Positions 1 to 6,804 of a stretch of DNA of 43,807 bases are shown one piece after another. Numbering within the stretch: position 1 is the stretch's first letter; each line of letters begins with the position of its first letter. The stretch is from an uncultured Prevotellaceae bacterium (GTDB lineage Bacteria > Bacteroidota > Bacteroidia > Bacteroidales > Muribaculaceae), in assembly GCA_900319525.1 (NCBI GenBank), contig ONOU01000018.1:1-43807 (forward strand). The letters run 5' to 3'. Both the position numbers and the translations under genes were made by a program. The notes under the pieces were generated by a model, which was given only the letters and a program-made list of their open reading frames with translations, was not told where the DNA came from and made no database searches.

Positions 1-60
1 TGACGGAAATAGTTGATGTTCATGGCGTTATTGATTTAGTTTAATTGTTATTGTGGTTGA

Positions 61-231
61 CGGCGGCGGAGCCGCCGCCCACGGGACAGGTCGCGCGCGA
101 GGGCCGTGGCTGTGCCACGGCACGGGGGACCTGGCCGCGCGGGGGACGGCGTTGCTGCGGTTGTGGGGCAAAGGTAATCAATGATGGGGCGGTTGTCCAT
201 GTCAAAAAGCAGAATTGCGAGCGAGGCTCGC
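61..231. repeat. Dispersed GC-rich hairpin element, copy A
   Basis: This GC-rich non-coding block opens with the hairpin CGGCGGC-GGA-GCCGCCG (61-77). A second perfect hairpin follows, GCCGTGGC-TGT-GCCACGGC (103-121), and then a small one, GCGAGC-GAG-GCTCGC (217-231). The first two hairpins and the tail GTTGTCCATGTCAAAAAGCA recur, slightly changed, at 29545-29760. The first hairpin also recurs at 333-349. Open frames across it are by-products of the GC-rich repeats. The function is unknown. The flanks (1-60 and 232-330) hold no gene I can support. Confidence 0.7.
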
Positions 232-332
232 AGGTCTCATAGCCCGCTAAGATGTCAGACAACCAAGACAACCTGTAGACTATAGTGACAACTTCATTTT
301 AAAAATGCCTTGACGGCGGTGCGGGGGCTTCA

Positions 333-548
333 CGGCGGCGGAGCCGCCGCCCACGGGACAGGTCGCGCCACTTGAAGTCGCACCATGCTGCCGCCCACGG
401 GAGAGGTCGCCTCGCTTGAAGTCACACCATGCTGCCGCCCACGGGACTGGTCGCGCCACTTGAAGTCGCACCATGCTGCCGCCCGCGGGAGAGGTCGCCT
501 CGCTTGAAGTCACACCAAGCCGGTGCCCACGGGAGAGGTCGCGGGTGG
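333..548. repeat. Hairpin element copy B with 44-bp tandem array
   Basis: The array begins with the same CGGCGGC-GGA-GCCGCCG hairpin (333-349) as the other copies. A 44-bp unit then repeats with starts at 346, 390, 434, 478 and 522; the last unit is partial. Units 1 and 3 share one variant (TCGCGCCACTTGAAGTCGC) and units 2 and 4 another (TCGCCTCGCTTGAAGTCAC). The array therefore has an 88-bp higher-order period. Every unit carries a CCCACGGGA-like core and a CTTGAAGT segment. It ends about 55 bases before the promoter of the gene at 661. I see no coding potential. Confidence 0.85.
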
Positions 549-602
549 GGGGAATTGATACGGTAATTGGGGGGGGAATGTGAAAGTTGTGGCAAAATCC
601 TA

Positions 603-633
603 TTGGTGATTGTGAAAAAATGTTTAACTTTGC
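603..633 (+). promoter_or_regulatory. Bacteroidetes-type promoter for the NagB-like/PIG-L gene
   Basis: A TTG at 603-605 is followed after 19 bases by TAACTTTGC at 625-633. This matches the -33/-7 pattern of the Bacteroidetes primary sigma factor. The ATG at 661 lies 27 bases downstream, which leaves a short leader. The tandem array at 346-548 lies just upstream. Confidence 0.7.
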
Positions 634-660
634 TTGGTGAAATGAATTAAGGTAAAAAAG

Positions 661-2628
661 ATGAAGACAGATTTGAAGACCAACATCAAGTTTTTTCAGG
701 TGTCTAGCCGATACTATCATCCTGAAAATGAGATAGAACTCGCGTCGCTCACGCGCTACGAGAAAGTGCCCACAATCATCAGTGAGAGCGCAGACCAAGG
801 CGCCCGCGAGGCGGCCCTCGACGTGGCCCGCGTCATCAACGAGTGCGTTGAGGAGAAAGGGCGCTGCGTCATCGGTTTTGGCATCGGACGTTATGTATTC
901 AAGGTATATGACGAGCTGGTCAAACTCTATTTTGCCGACAAGGTGAGCTTTGCCAGCGTGGTGGCCTTCAACCTTAGTGAACTGGTGGGCGACAATTCCC
1001 TGCGTCTGCACGACCTGATCCATTCCCTACTGTATGCCAAGGTCGATATCGAGCCCAACAACATCCACAGCATCAACGACCTGGGCACTATCGAGAACGT
1101 GCATAGCCAGTGCAAGGCCTATGAGCGCGAGATCAGTGATGCCGGCGGGCTGGATCTGGTGATCTGTGACCTGAACAATGACGGCTCCATCGCCTATAAC
1201 GAACCCGGTTCGGCCAGCAGCAGCGTCTGCCGTCTGATGCTGCTGGGCAGTGATTCGCGTGCGCGTGTCGCCGAGGTGCTCCAGAGCGATGCTGCCCCCA
1301 AGACGGCCATCACCCTGGGCATAGGCAACCTCTTGAACGCCAACCGCATCATCTGCGTGGCATGGGATGAGGACTCGGCCGAGCCCCTGTTCAATACCAT
1401 CGAGGGCAAGATGACCGACCTCGTGCCGGCCTCATTCCTGCAAGTGCATGACGACGTGAAGATCTATGCCGACCTGGATGCGGCCTCCCGGTTGACGCGC
1501 ATCAGCTACCCGTGGAAAGTGACCTCATGTGAGTGGAGCGACCACCTGATTCGCCGCGCCATCGTGTGGCTGTGTGAACAGACGGGTAAGCCCATCCTCA
1601 AACTCACCAACGAGGACTATAACGACTATGGCCTGAGCGAACTGGTGGCGCTCTATGACTCGGCCTACAATGTCAACATCAAGATATTCAACGACTTGCA
1701 ACACACCATCACGGGCTGGCCTGGCGGCAAACCCAATGCTGACGACACCTATCGTCCCGAGCGTGAGACCCCCTACCCCAAGCGGGTGCTCATCTTCAGC
1801 CCCCACCCCGACGATGCCATCGTGTCGATGGGTGGCACGGTGCAGCGCCTGGTGCAGCAAGGCCACGACGTTCACATCGCCATCCAGACCGATGCCGATG
1901 TCGCCGTGAGCGACGAGGACCTGATGCGCAGCGTGCTGCTGGCCGACCGCCTGACCAAGCGCTTTGAGGGCTCCAGCTTCAAGTTTATCGAGAAGACCAT
2001 CGCCCGCCTGACGAGCAATGCCTCGTCCACCGAGGAGGACAACAAGGACATGCGCTACTTTAAGGGCTCTATCATGCTCAGTGAAGCTATGATGGCTTGC
2101 CGCTTGATGGGTGTTCCCATGGAGAAGCAGTATGACCTGCGCATGCCGTTCTACATCAACGACCCGCGCGGCCAGGGCAAGCTCACCGATGATGACGTCA
2201 CGGTGATCCAGAACCTGATCACGCGCATCAAGCCGCACCAGATCTTCTTTGACAACGATCTGGTGGATCCCCACGGCACACACGTGCGCGCCAGCGGGGC
2301 AGTCATGCACGCCCTGGACAACCTCAAGGACGAGGAGTTCATGCGCGATTGCCGCGTGTGGATGTACCGTGGCCAATGGGGTCAATGGGAGGTCGATCAT
2401 GTCGAGATGGCCGTACCCATGAGCCCCGAGGAGTTTGCCGTCAAGCGCGACGCCATCTTGCAGTTCCATTCCCAAATCCACGACGCGCCCTTCCGTTCCA
2501 GCGCCGACGGCGAGCTGCCGTGGCAACGCTCGATCGAACGCAACCGCAACCTGGCCGAGCGCTACCAGCAGCTGGGCCTGGCCACCTACGAGGCCATCGA
2601 GGCGTTTGTGCAATACCGGTTCCGGTAA
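661..2628 (+). CDS. NagB-like domain fused to PIG-L/LmbE deacetylase
   Basis: The protein has 655 residues and two parts. The first ~270 residues align with glucosamine-6-phosphate deaminase (NagB). From about residue 375 it is a PIG-L/LmbE zinc deacetylase with the motif HPDD (H382-D385), a glycine-rich MGGT and the late zinc-binding motif DPHGTH (536-541). Fusions of this length are known in Bacteroidales and are usually annotated as glucosamine-6-phosphate deaminase. Here the NagB half is unusual. The catalytic Asp of the FNMDEYVG motif is Ser106 (FNLSELVG). The His two residues after the NDG aspartate (D174) is Ser176 (NDGSIAYNEP). The phosphate loop normally reading TGGTP reads FGIG. The deacetylase site looks intact, so I expect deacetylation of an amino-sugar substrate, but not deamination. 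The start is the ATG just after the promoter. The substrate is unknown. Confidence 0.85.
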   Translation: MKTDLKTNIKFFQVSSRYYHPENEIELASLTRYEKVPTIISESADQGAREAALDVARVINECVEEKGRCVIGFGIGRYVFKVYDELVKLYFADKVSFASVVAFNLSELVGDNSLRLHDLIHSLLYAKVDIEPNNIHSINDLGTIENVHSQCKAYEREISDAGGLDLVICDLNNDGSIAYNEPGSASSSVCRLMLLGSDSRARVAEVLQSDAAPKTAITLGIGNLLNANRIICVAWDEDSAEPLFNTIEGKMTDLVPASFLQVHDDVKIYADLDAASRLTRISYPWKVTSCEWSDHLIRRAIVWLCEQTGKPILKLTNEDYNDYGLSELVALYDSAYNVNIKIFNDLQHTITGWPGGKPNADDTYRPERETPYPKRVLIFSPHPDDAIVSMGGTVQRLVQQGHDVHIAIQTDADVAVSDEDLMRSVLLADRLTKRFEGSSFKFIEKTIARLTSNASSTEEDNKDMRYFKGSIMLSEAMMACRLMGVPMEKQYDLRMPFYINDPRGQGKLTDDDVTVIQNLITRIKPHQIFFDNDLVDPHGTHVRASGAVMHALDNLKDEEFMRDCRVWMYRGQWGQWEVDHVEMAVPMSPEEFAVKRDAILQFHSQIHDAPFRSSADGELPWQRSIERNRNLAERYQQLGLATYEAIEAFVQYRFR

Positions 2629-2634
2629 TAGTAA

Positions 2635-2660
2635 ACCTGAAGCCGATAACGGCTTCAGGT
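2635..2660. terminator. Bidirectional hairpin between convergent genes
   Basis: ACCTGAAGCCG (2635-2645) and CGGCTTCAGGT (2650-2660) form a perfect 11-bp stem with loop ATAA. It lies 6 bases after the NagB-like/PIG-L stop codon and contains the stop codon of the convergent minus-strand gene. No clear T-run follows on either strand, so termination is inferred from position and stem strength. Confidence 0.6.
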
Positions 2661-3788
2661 GGTGACGGCACGGGGCAGTTCCAGGTATTCGGGAGGCAAG
2701 CCGATGCTATAAGGCTCGCCTTTCTTGCCTGTGATGGTGTAAATCTTGGCAAGCTCCTTGTCGGTGATGACATTCTTGATGCGGCGATTGAGTCTGGAAA
2801 TCATCTGGTTGAGCGAATCACTCAACGGATTGCACAAATTATCGACTGTATTAGCTACCCGTTTCTCGTTGGCACCGGGCTTGACCAGGCTGTAGATATT
2901 GAGAATCTCGTCGTGGTACTCATCCATGTTCTTGAGGACGATGCCTCTACCCTGCAAACGCTGTTTCATGAACAGGATGTACAGCGTGCGGCACATGGCC
3001 GGCATCTCGATTTCCATCTCATCATAATCGGGCAAGATGATCTTCATGTCACCGTTAACCAGGATGCGGCCAGGGTGCCCCACGACAATCTTACCACGCA
3101 ACAGTTCAGCCATCAGTTCCTTGGGGTCATCATGATAGTGGGCGATGTAGTTGACGATGTCGCGCCTGATGCATTCCAATGCCTGCTTGCGCTCCTTCTC
3201 CAGCCTTTTGAGTTCAAGATCTTCTTCGGCCTGCAGCAGGTCTTTACTGGGTTTCTCGCTCTTGTTGGTAGTCGTTACAGATGGCAGAGAAGGGTTACAC
3301 ATGGCATCCTCGGCCACCACGTCACGCAAGCGCTTAGTGAACTTCTTCCACTGCCTTGCCACACGAGAAGGCTCAACGCGTGTGTGATCCTGGGGTGCCG
3401 TCTCGGTGGCAGCGCCAAACACAGACGAATTCTCAGGGTAGTGATATCCAAAGTCGGATTCATCAATCACGATGTCACCATCGCCCGTGTCGGTGACGCC
3501 CATCAATTCATCGGCAAAGCGGCGTATGGCCTCAAACCACCCGCCAGAGCGATTCATGCGGTCTAATGTCAAGCGCACAGTGGCATACCTGCCGATATTA
3601 CCCACATTGAATCGTCGGGCAATCAGCAACAGGCCTTCACGTCCAGGCTCGTCGATCCACTCGACCTGCATGGGATGGACAAACTTATTAACTATGGCCT
3701 CGGCATCATGCAAGCCTGAAGAAAAGCGGCGGTCGCTATAGAGGTAGATGATACCGTACTTGAGGTCCTGAGGGATAGTCTGTTCCAT
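2655..3788 (-). CDS. Uncharacterised 377-aa protein, last gene of VWA cassette
   Basis: I do not recognise a named function. The chosen start is MEQTIPQDLK; upstream in-frame residues are hydrophobic read-through of a non-coding leader. There is no signal peptide. Residues 1-125 form an N-terminal region of alternating strands and helices. Residues 130-180 look low in structure. Residues 183-215 are a charged helix likely to form a coiled coil (AEEDLELKRLEKERKQALE). Residues 235-377 form a compact C-terminal domain with LPDYDEMEIEMPA, then RTLYILFMKQ, YHDEILNIYS, NPLSDSLNQMISRLNRRI and ITGKKGEPYSIGLP. I recall similar C-terminal domains in Bacteroidetes hypothetical proteins, where they look helical and winged-helix-like; this is memory, not a search. 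It lies 84 bases behind the 70-aa gene and is probably co-transcribed with it and the VWA gene. Confidence 0.75.
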   Translation of the reverse strand: MEQTIPQDLKYGIIYLYSDRRFSSGLHDAEAIVNKFVHPMQVEWIDEPGREGLLLIARRFNVGNIGRYATVRLTLDRMNRSGGWFEAIRRFADELMGVTDTGDGDIVIDESDFGYHYPENSSVFGAATETAPQDHTRVEPSRVARQWKKFTKRLRDVVAEDAMCNPSLPSVTTTNKSEKPSKDLLQAEEDLELKRLEKERKQALECIRRDIVNYIAHYHDDPKELMAELLRGKIVVGHPGRILVNGDMKIILPDYDEMEIEMPAMCRTLYILFMKQRLQGRGIVLKNMDEYHDEILNIYSLVKPGANEKRVANTVDNLCNPLSDSLNQMISRLNRRIKNVITDKELAKIYTITGKKGEPYSIGLPPEYLELPRAVTT

Positions 3789-3872
3789 AATGATAACGGG
3801 AATTAAGATTCGTCTATAATTTAGTAAATACGGCAAAAACCATGCCAGTAAGGGCATGGTTTAAATCAACGT

Positions 3873-4085
3873 CTAATAGACTTTACCCACCACCCTAATG
3901 CGCTTGGCCTTGGGGTAATGCAGCCGAGCCTTTAGTCGTGCTAACGTCCGATTCGTTGACATGATCTTGACCACTCGGCCATCAACATCGACCTGCCACA
4001 CGTGAACCAGTATAGGAATAGGGTCACATGTGGGATCTTCCCAATCAAAAGGATTCTTGAAAATAATTCGGTTTGTCATCATCAT
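3873..4085 (-). CDS. Uncharacterised 70-aa protein in VWA cassette
   Basis: This small basic protein starts MMMTNRIIFKNPFDWED and ends in a lysine/arginine-rich tail (PKAKRIRVVGKVY). Any of three consecutive ATGs (4085, 4082, 4079) could be used. A longer in-frame version would overlap the upstream VWA gene and is less likely. The middle, VHVWQVDVDGRVVKIMSTNR, suggests a small beta-sheet fold. There is no membrane segment and no cysteine pair typical of a zinc finger. It starts 10 bases after the VWA stop codon, which points to coupled translation. I cannot assign a function. Its position between two cytosolic proteins suggests a partner or adaptor. Confidence 0.65.
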   Translation of the reverse strand: MMMTNRIIFKNPFDWEDPTCDPIPILVHVWQVDVDGRVVKIMSTNRTLARLKARLHYPKAKRIRVVGKVY

Positions 4086-4095
4086 CAATTGTTTA

Positions 4096-4773
4096 TTATT
4101 CGTCAAAGAAATCTTCCTTGTTGGCACTCTTGATGCGCTCGTTGCGCTCCTCCACACTCATGCAGGGGGACGCCATGACACCGGCCATCTTGTCCATCCA
4201 CCTGTCACGGGCAAGGCGCTGCTTCTTAAACATGACGGCAGTTCCGCCCGATGTCTTGTCAAACGTCAGGTGGTGCTGGATGTTCAGCGAGAATGCCACC
4301 TGCGCCACATCGTGGTCAGCACCGATGTAGGTAAATTGCCAGCCCTGCTCCTTGTAGCTCTCGATGAGAGCTCTGATGGCCGAAAGGCTGTACTCATGCG
4401 AGGCATTCTCATAGCCATCGGTGATGATGGTCACCAGCGCCAGCGAGTCGATATCCAGGCTCTTGAGGGCATGCACACGGCTAATGGTTGTGCCCACGGC
4501 ATCATACAGCGGTGTCATGCAACACGGGCGGTAATCCTTGTCGGTGAGGGGTCTCACCTTGCTCACAGGGAGATTGTCATAGATGGTCTTCACCTCACAG
4601 CCACAGAAGGCCACCAGCGTGACGATGTGCCGCTGGCCGGGGTTCTTTTCCTGGGCACTCTTGATCGAGCCGATGGTCTCGTTCACGCCATCGATAGCCT
4701 GACGGGCGATGCTGCTCATCGAGCCGCTCTTGTCAAGGATAATCACATTGTAAACAGTCATTGTCGTTTCCAT
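4096..4773 (-). CDS. Cytosolic von Willebrand factor A (VWA) domain protein
   Basis: The protein is a single VWA domain of about 225 residues with a complete metal-binding (MIDAS) site: DKSGS at 14-18, the threonine of CMTPLYDA at 87, and ITDG with Asp119. It has no signal peptide or membrane segment, so it should act in the cytoplasm as a metal-dependent protein-binding module, like TerY-type VWA proteins. The start METTMTVYN is preferred over the ATG six bases upstream because AAGGA then lies 6 bases before it. The C-terminus is highly charged (EERNERIKSANKEDFFDE). It is the first gene of the minus-strand cassette with the 70-aa and 377-aa genes, and a -7 element lies upstream at 4838-4846. 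No phosphatase or kinase partner, as seen in tellurite-type VWA loci, is present. Confidence 0.85.
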   Translation of the reverse strand: METTMTVYNVIILDKSGSMSSIARQAIDGVNETIGSIKSAQEKNPGQRHIVTLVAFCGCEVKTIYDNLPVSKVRPLTDKDYRPCCMTPLYDAVGTTISRVHALKSLDIDSLALVTIITDGYENASHEYSLSAIRALIESYKEQGWQFTYIGADHDVAQVAFSLNIQHHLTFDKTSGGTAVMFKKQRLARDRWMDKMAGVMASPCMSVEERNERIKSANKEDFFDE

Positions 4774-4837
4774 ATTCATTCCTTATTAAAATGATATTAT
4801 CAGTTCAACTCTCACCGGCCACGTTCCCGATGACTTT

Positions 4838-4846
4838 GCAAAGATA
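4838..4846 (-). promoter_or_regulatory. -7 element for the VWA cassette
   Basis: Read on the minus strand this is TATCTTTGC, the Bacteroidetes -7 consensus, 65 bases upstream of the VWA start. No convincing TTG sits at the usual -33 distance. Confidence 0.5.
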
Positions 4847-4969
4847 CAGCCATCAATGACGCACCCCATTTTTCTGCAACCTTGCCGTTTTTTAGGTCAT
4901 TATTGGCAACATTTCACGCATCGGGGCAAAAAACTAAATTCTAAAAACTAAAAACTAAAAACTTATTAT

Positions 4970-4978
4970 TATCTTTGC
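4970..4978 (+). promoter_or_regulatory. -7 element for psd-pssA operon
   Basis: TATCTTTGC lies 26 bases upstream of the psd ATG at 5005. It is preceded by an A-rich stretch of repeated CTAAAAA units (about 4932-4962). No TTG is seen at -33. An in-frame TTG inside this element (4975) is not a sensible start codon. Confidence 0.6.
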
Positions 4979-5004
4979 AGGTTAATAGAATTGAAACCGC
5001 AACG

Positions 5005-5703
5005 ATGAAAGTTAAAATCCATCACGAGGGCGAGAACATACTGATCGTGTTGTTCCTGATCATAGTGGCGAGTGGCGCACTGGCCTACAGGTTCTTTGAC
5101 TACAAGCCTGTGGCATGGGTGCTGATAGCACTGATGGCCATATTGTTCCTGCTGGTGCTCAACTTCTTCAGGCTACCACGCCGGCACTTCAAGGGGGACA
5201 ACAGTGACGGCACGGCCATCGTGTCGAGTGTCGATGGCACTGTCGTGGCGCTCGAGGAGGTCTATGAGGACGAGTACCTGCACCGCAACTGCATCCAGTT
5301 GTCGGTGTTCATGACCGTCTTTAATGTGCATGCCAACTGGGTTCCCGCCAAGGGCGAAATCACTTACTACAAGCACCACTCGGGACGTTTCCTCGCTGCC
5401 AATCTGCCCAAGTCGAGCAGCGACAACGAGCGATCAACCGTTGTTATCCGCACCCAAACGGGTGAGGAAATCCTTGTCCGCCAGATTGCCGGTGCCATCG
5501 CACGCCGCATCGTCACCTACGTCGAGCAGGGCGAGACGGTCGATGTCAACGACTTTATCGGCTTCATCAAGTTCGGTTCCAGGGTGGACATCTTCCTGCC
5601 CCTCGACACCAAGATTCTGGTCAAGTTGGGCGACCGCACCTGGGGCGGCGAGACCCTGGTAGCCCGGCTCAATAACAAAACTAAGGAGGAGAATCAGCAA
5701 TGA
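5005..5703 (+). CDS. psd: Phosphatidylserine decarboxylase proenzyme
   Basis: This 232-residue enzyme converts phosphatidylserine to phosphatidylethanolamine at the inner membrane. It is the short PSD type. Two hydrophobic segments near the N-terminus (about residues 10-50, ILIVLFLIIVASGALAYRF and WVLIALMAILFLLVLNFF) anchor it. The self-cleavage site that generates the pyruvoyl group is the Gly-Ser in FIKFGSRVDIF, about residues 190-191. Length and motif agree with the Bacteroidetes family. The start at 5005 gives MKVKIHHEGENI and avoids the promoter. Its stop codon overlaps the pssA start (ATGA), so the two steps of phosphatidylethanolamine synthesis are translationally coupled. Confidence 0.95.
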   Translation: MKVKIHHEGENILIVLFLIIVASGALAYRFFDYKPVAWVLIALMAILFLLVLNFFRLPRRHFKGDNSDGTAIVSSVDGTVVALEEVYEDEYLHRNCIQLSVFMTVFNVHANWVPAKGEITYYKHHSGRFLAANLPKSSSDNERSTVVIRTQTGEEILVRQIAGAIARRIVTYVEQGETVDVNDFIGFIKFGSRVDIFLPLDTKILVKLGDRTWGGETLVARLNNKTKEENQQ

Positions 5704-6383
5704 ACGCAATACGAAACAATATCCCTAATGCCATCACCTCGTTGAACCTGCTGTTTGGCTCCATTGCCTGCATCATGGCGCTGACTCCGTCATGCACTGT
5801 AACCACCTACCGCATGGCATTCCTTTTTATTGCCCTGTCGGCTGTGGCCGATTTCTTTGACGGGCTGGTGGCACGCCTGCTGCATGCCGTCAGTGCCATC
5901 GGCAAGGAATTGGACTCGCTGGCCGACCTGGTGAGTTTCGGCCTCGCGCCGGCATTGATCCTGTATAGCATGATGGCTAATCAGGACTATTACCCGTGGG
6001 AATTCTGCGCGTTGCTGCTGCCCGTGTTCGGAGCATTGCGGCTGGCGCGTTTCAACATCGACACCAACCAGGCCACGACCTTCACCGGCCTGCCCATTCC
6101 CGCCAATGCCATCTTCTGGATCGGCTTCACCGACTGGTATGCCCAGCACACTTGCCCCACCTGGGTTGTGATACTGCTCATCGTGCTGCTGTCGCTGCTG
6201 ATGGTGTCCCCGCTGCGCATGTTCTCGTTGAAGATGCACAACCTGTCGTCCCTGCGAGAGAATTGGGCACAATATTTGCAGATTGTAGCCACCGTGGCAG
6301 CGGTTATCGTGCTGGGGCTACCCGGCCTGGCCGTCGCAATAGCGCTCTACGTGCTGCTATCCATCATTAAAAGAGAAAAATAA
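5700..6383 (+). CDS. pssA: CDP-diacylglycerol--serine O-phosphatidyltransferase
   Basis: This 227-residue membrane enzyme makes phosphatidylserine from CDP-diacylglycerol and serine, supplying the substrate of the preceding decarboxylase. The CDP-alcohol phosphatidyltransferase signature is visible (DGLVAR, then GKELDSLADLVSFG), with the spaced aspartates that bind metal and CDP. Several hydrophobic helices span the rest of the protein. It overlaps psd by 4 bases, and the DUF4834 gene starts immediately after its stop codon. Confidence 0.96.
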   Translation: MNAIRNNIPNAITSLNLLFGSIACIMALTPSCTVTTYRMAFLFIALSAVADFFDGLVARLLHAVSAIGKELDSLADLVSFGLAPALILYSMMANQDYYPWEFCALLLPVFGALRLARFNIDTNQATTFTGLPIPANAIFWIGFTDWYAQHTCPTWVVILLIVLLSLLMVSPLRMFSLKMHNLSSLRENWAQYLQIVATVAAVIVLGLPGLAVAIALYVLLSIIKREK

Positions 6384-6719
6384 ATGAGTTTCTTACTATT
6401 CATACTATTTGTCCTATTCCTCATGGTGGGAATACCCCTGTTGCGTGGTTGGCTCTACATGCAGAACATGAAACGCCGTGTCAACGAGACATTTCGCGGA
6501 CGCCAGCAGCACGAGCGGCCACGCCGTGAGCGCTACGAGGAAGAGGAGGAAGAATACACCGAGACCGGCGAGCGCAAGATTTTCACCAGCGGTGAGGGCG
6601 AGTATGCCGACTTTGAGGAAGTGAGCGGCACTGTCGTCGAGGAAACCACCTCGACGGGCGACACCCGCACCATTATCGAGGAACAAGTCACCGACGCCGA
6701 GTACGAGGAAATCCCCTAG
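6384..6719 (+). CDS. DUF4834 small membrane protein
   Basis: This 111-residue protein has one N-terminal membrane helix (LLFILFVLFLMVGIPLL). A basic stretch follows (MKRRVNETFRGRQQHERPRRERYEEEEEE), shown here only by its outline: arginine-rich and then glutamate-rich. The tail is acidic (GEYADFEEV to the end). Genes of this family follow psd and pssA in many Bacteroidetes. No biochemical function is known to me. It begins directly at the pssA stop codon, so it belongs to the same operon, and the terminator at 6745-6785 follows. Confidence 0.88.
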   Translation: MSFLLFILFVLFLMVGIPLLRGWLYMQNMKRRVNETFRGRQQHERPRRERYEEEEEEYTETGERKIFTSGEGEYADFEEVSGTVVEETTSTGDTRTIIEEQVTDAEYEEIP

Positions 6720-6744
6720 CCGATACCGGCAATCGTTAATAAAA

Positions 6745-6785
6745 CAGCCACGCCAGCGAGACCTCAAATCCCGCTGGCGTGGCTG
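6745..6785. terminator. Bidirectional terminator between DUF4834 and nadB
   Basis: CAGCCACGCCAGCG (6745-6758) pairs perfectly with CGCTGGCGTGGCTG (6772-6785) across a 13-base loop. Read on the minus strand the stem is followed by TTTTATTAA, so it is a good terminator for nadB. It can also serve the convergent psd operon. Confidence 0.8.
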
Positions 6786-6804
6786 CTTAATGCCGTTTAC
6801 TGGA

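Noticed and set aside
3-44. Short open frame from the left edge to TAA at 42-44
   Set aside because: Thirteen residues (TEIVDVHGVIDLV) could be the end of an upstream gene, perhaps a dockerin-like tail, but this is too short to support a call.
346-548. CRISPR array
   Set aside because: The 44-bp units follow each other directly with no unique spacers, and no cas genes are nearby.
280-1023. 247-codon minus-strand frame across the tandem array and the start of the NagB-like gene
   Set aside because: It translates the 44-bp repeats and the opposite strand of a real gene, with no plausible start or domain.
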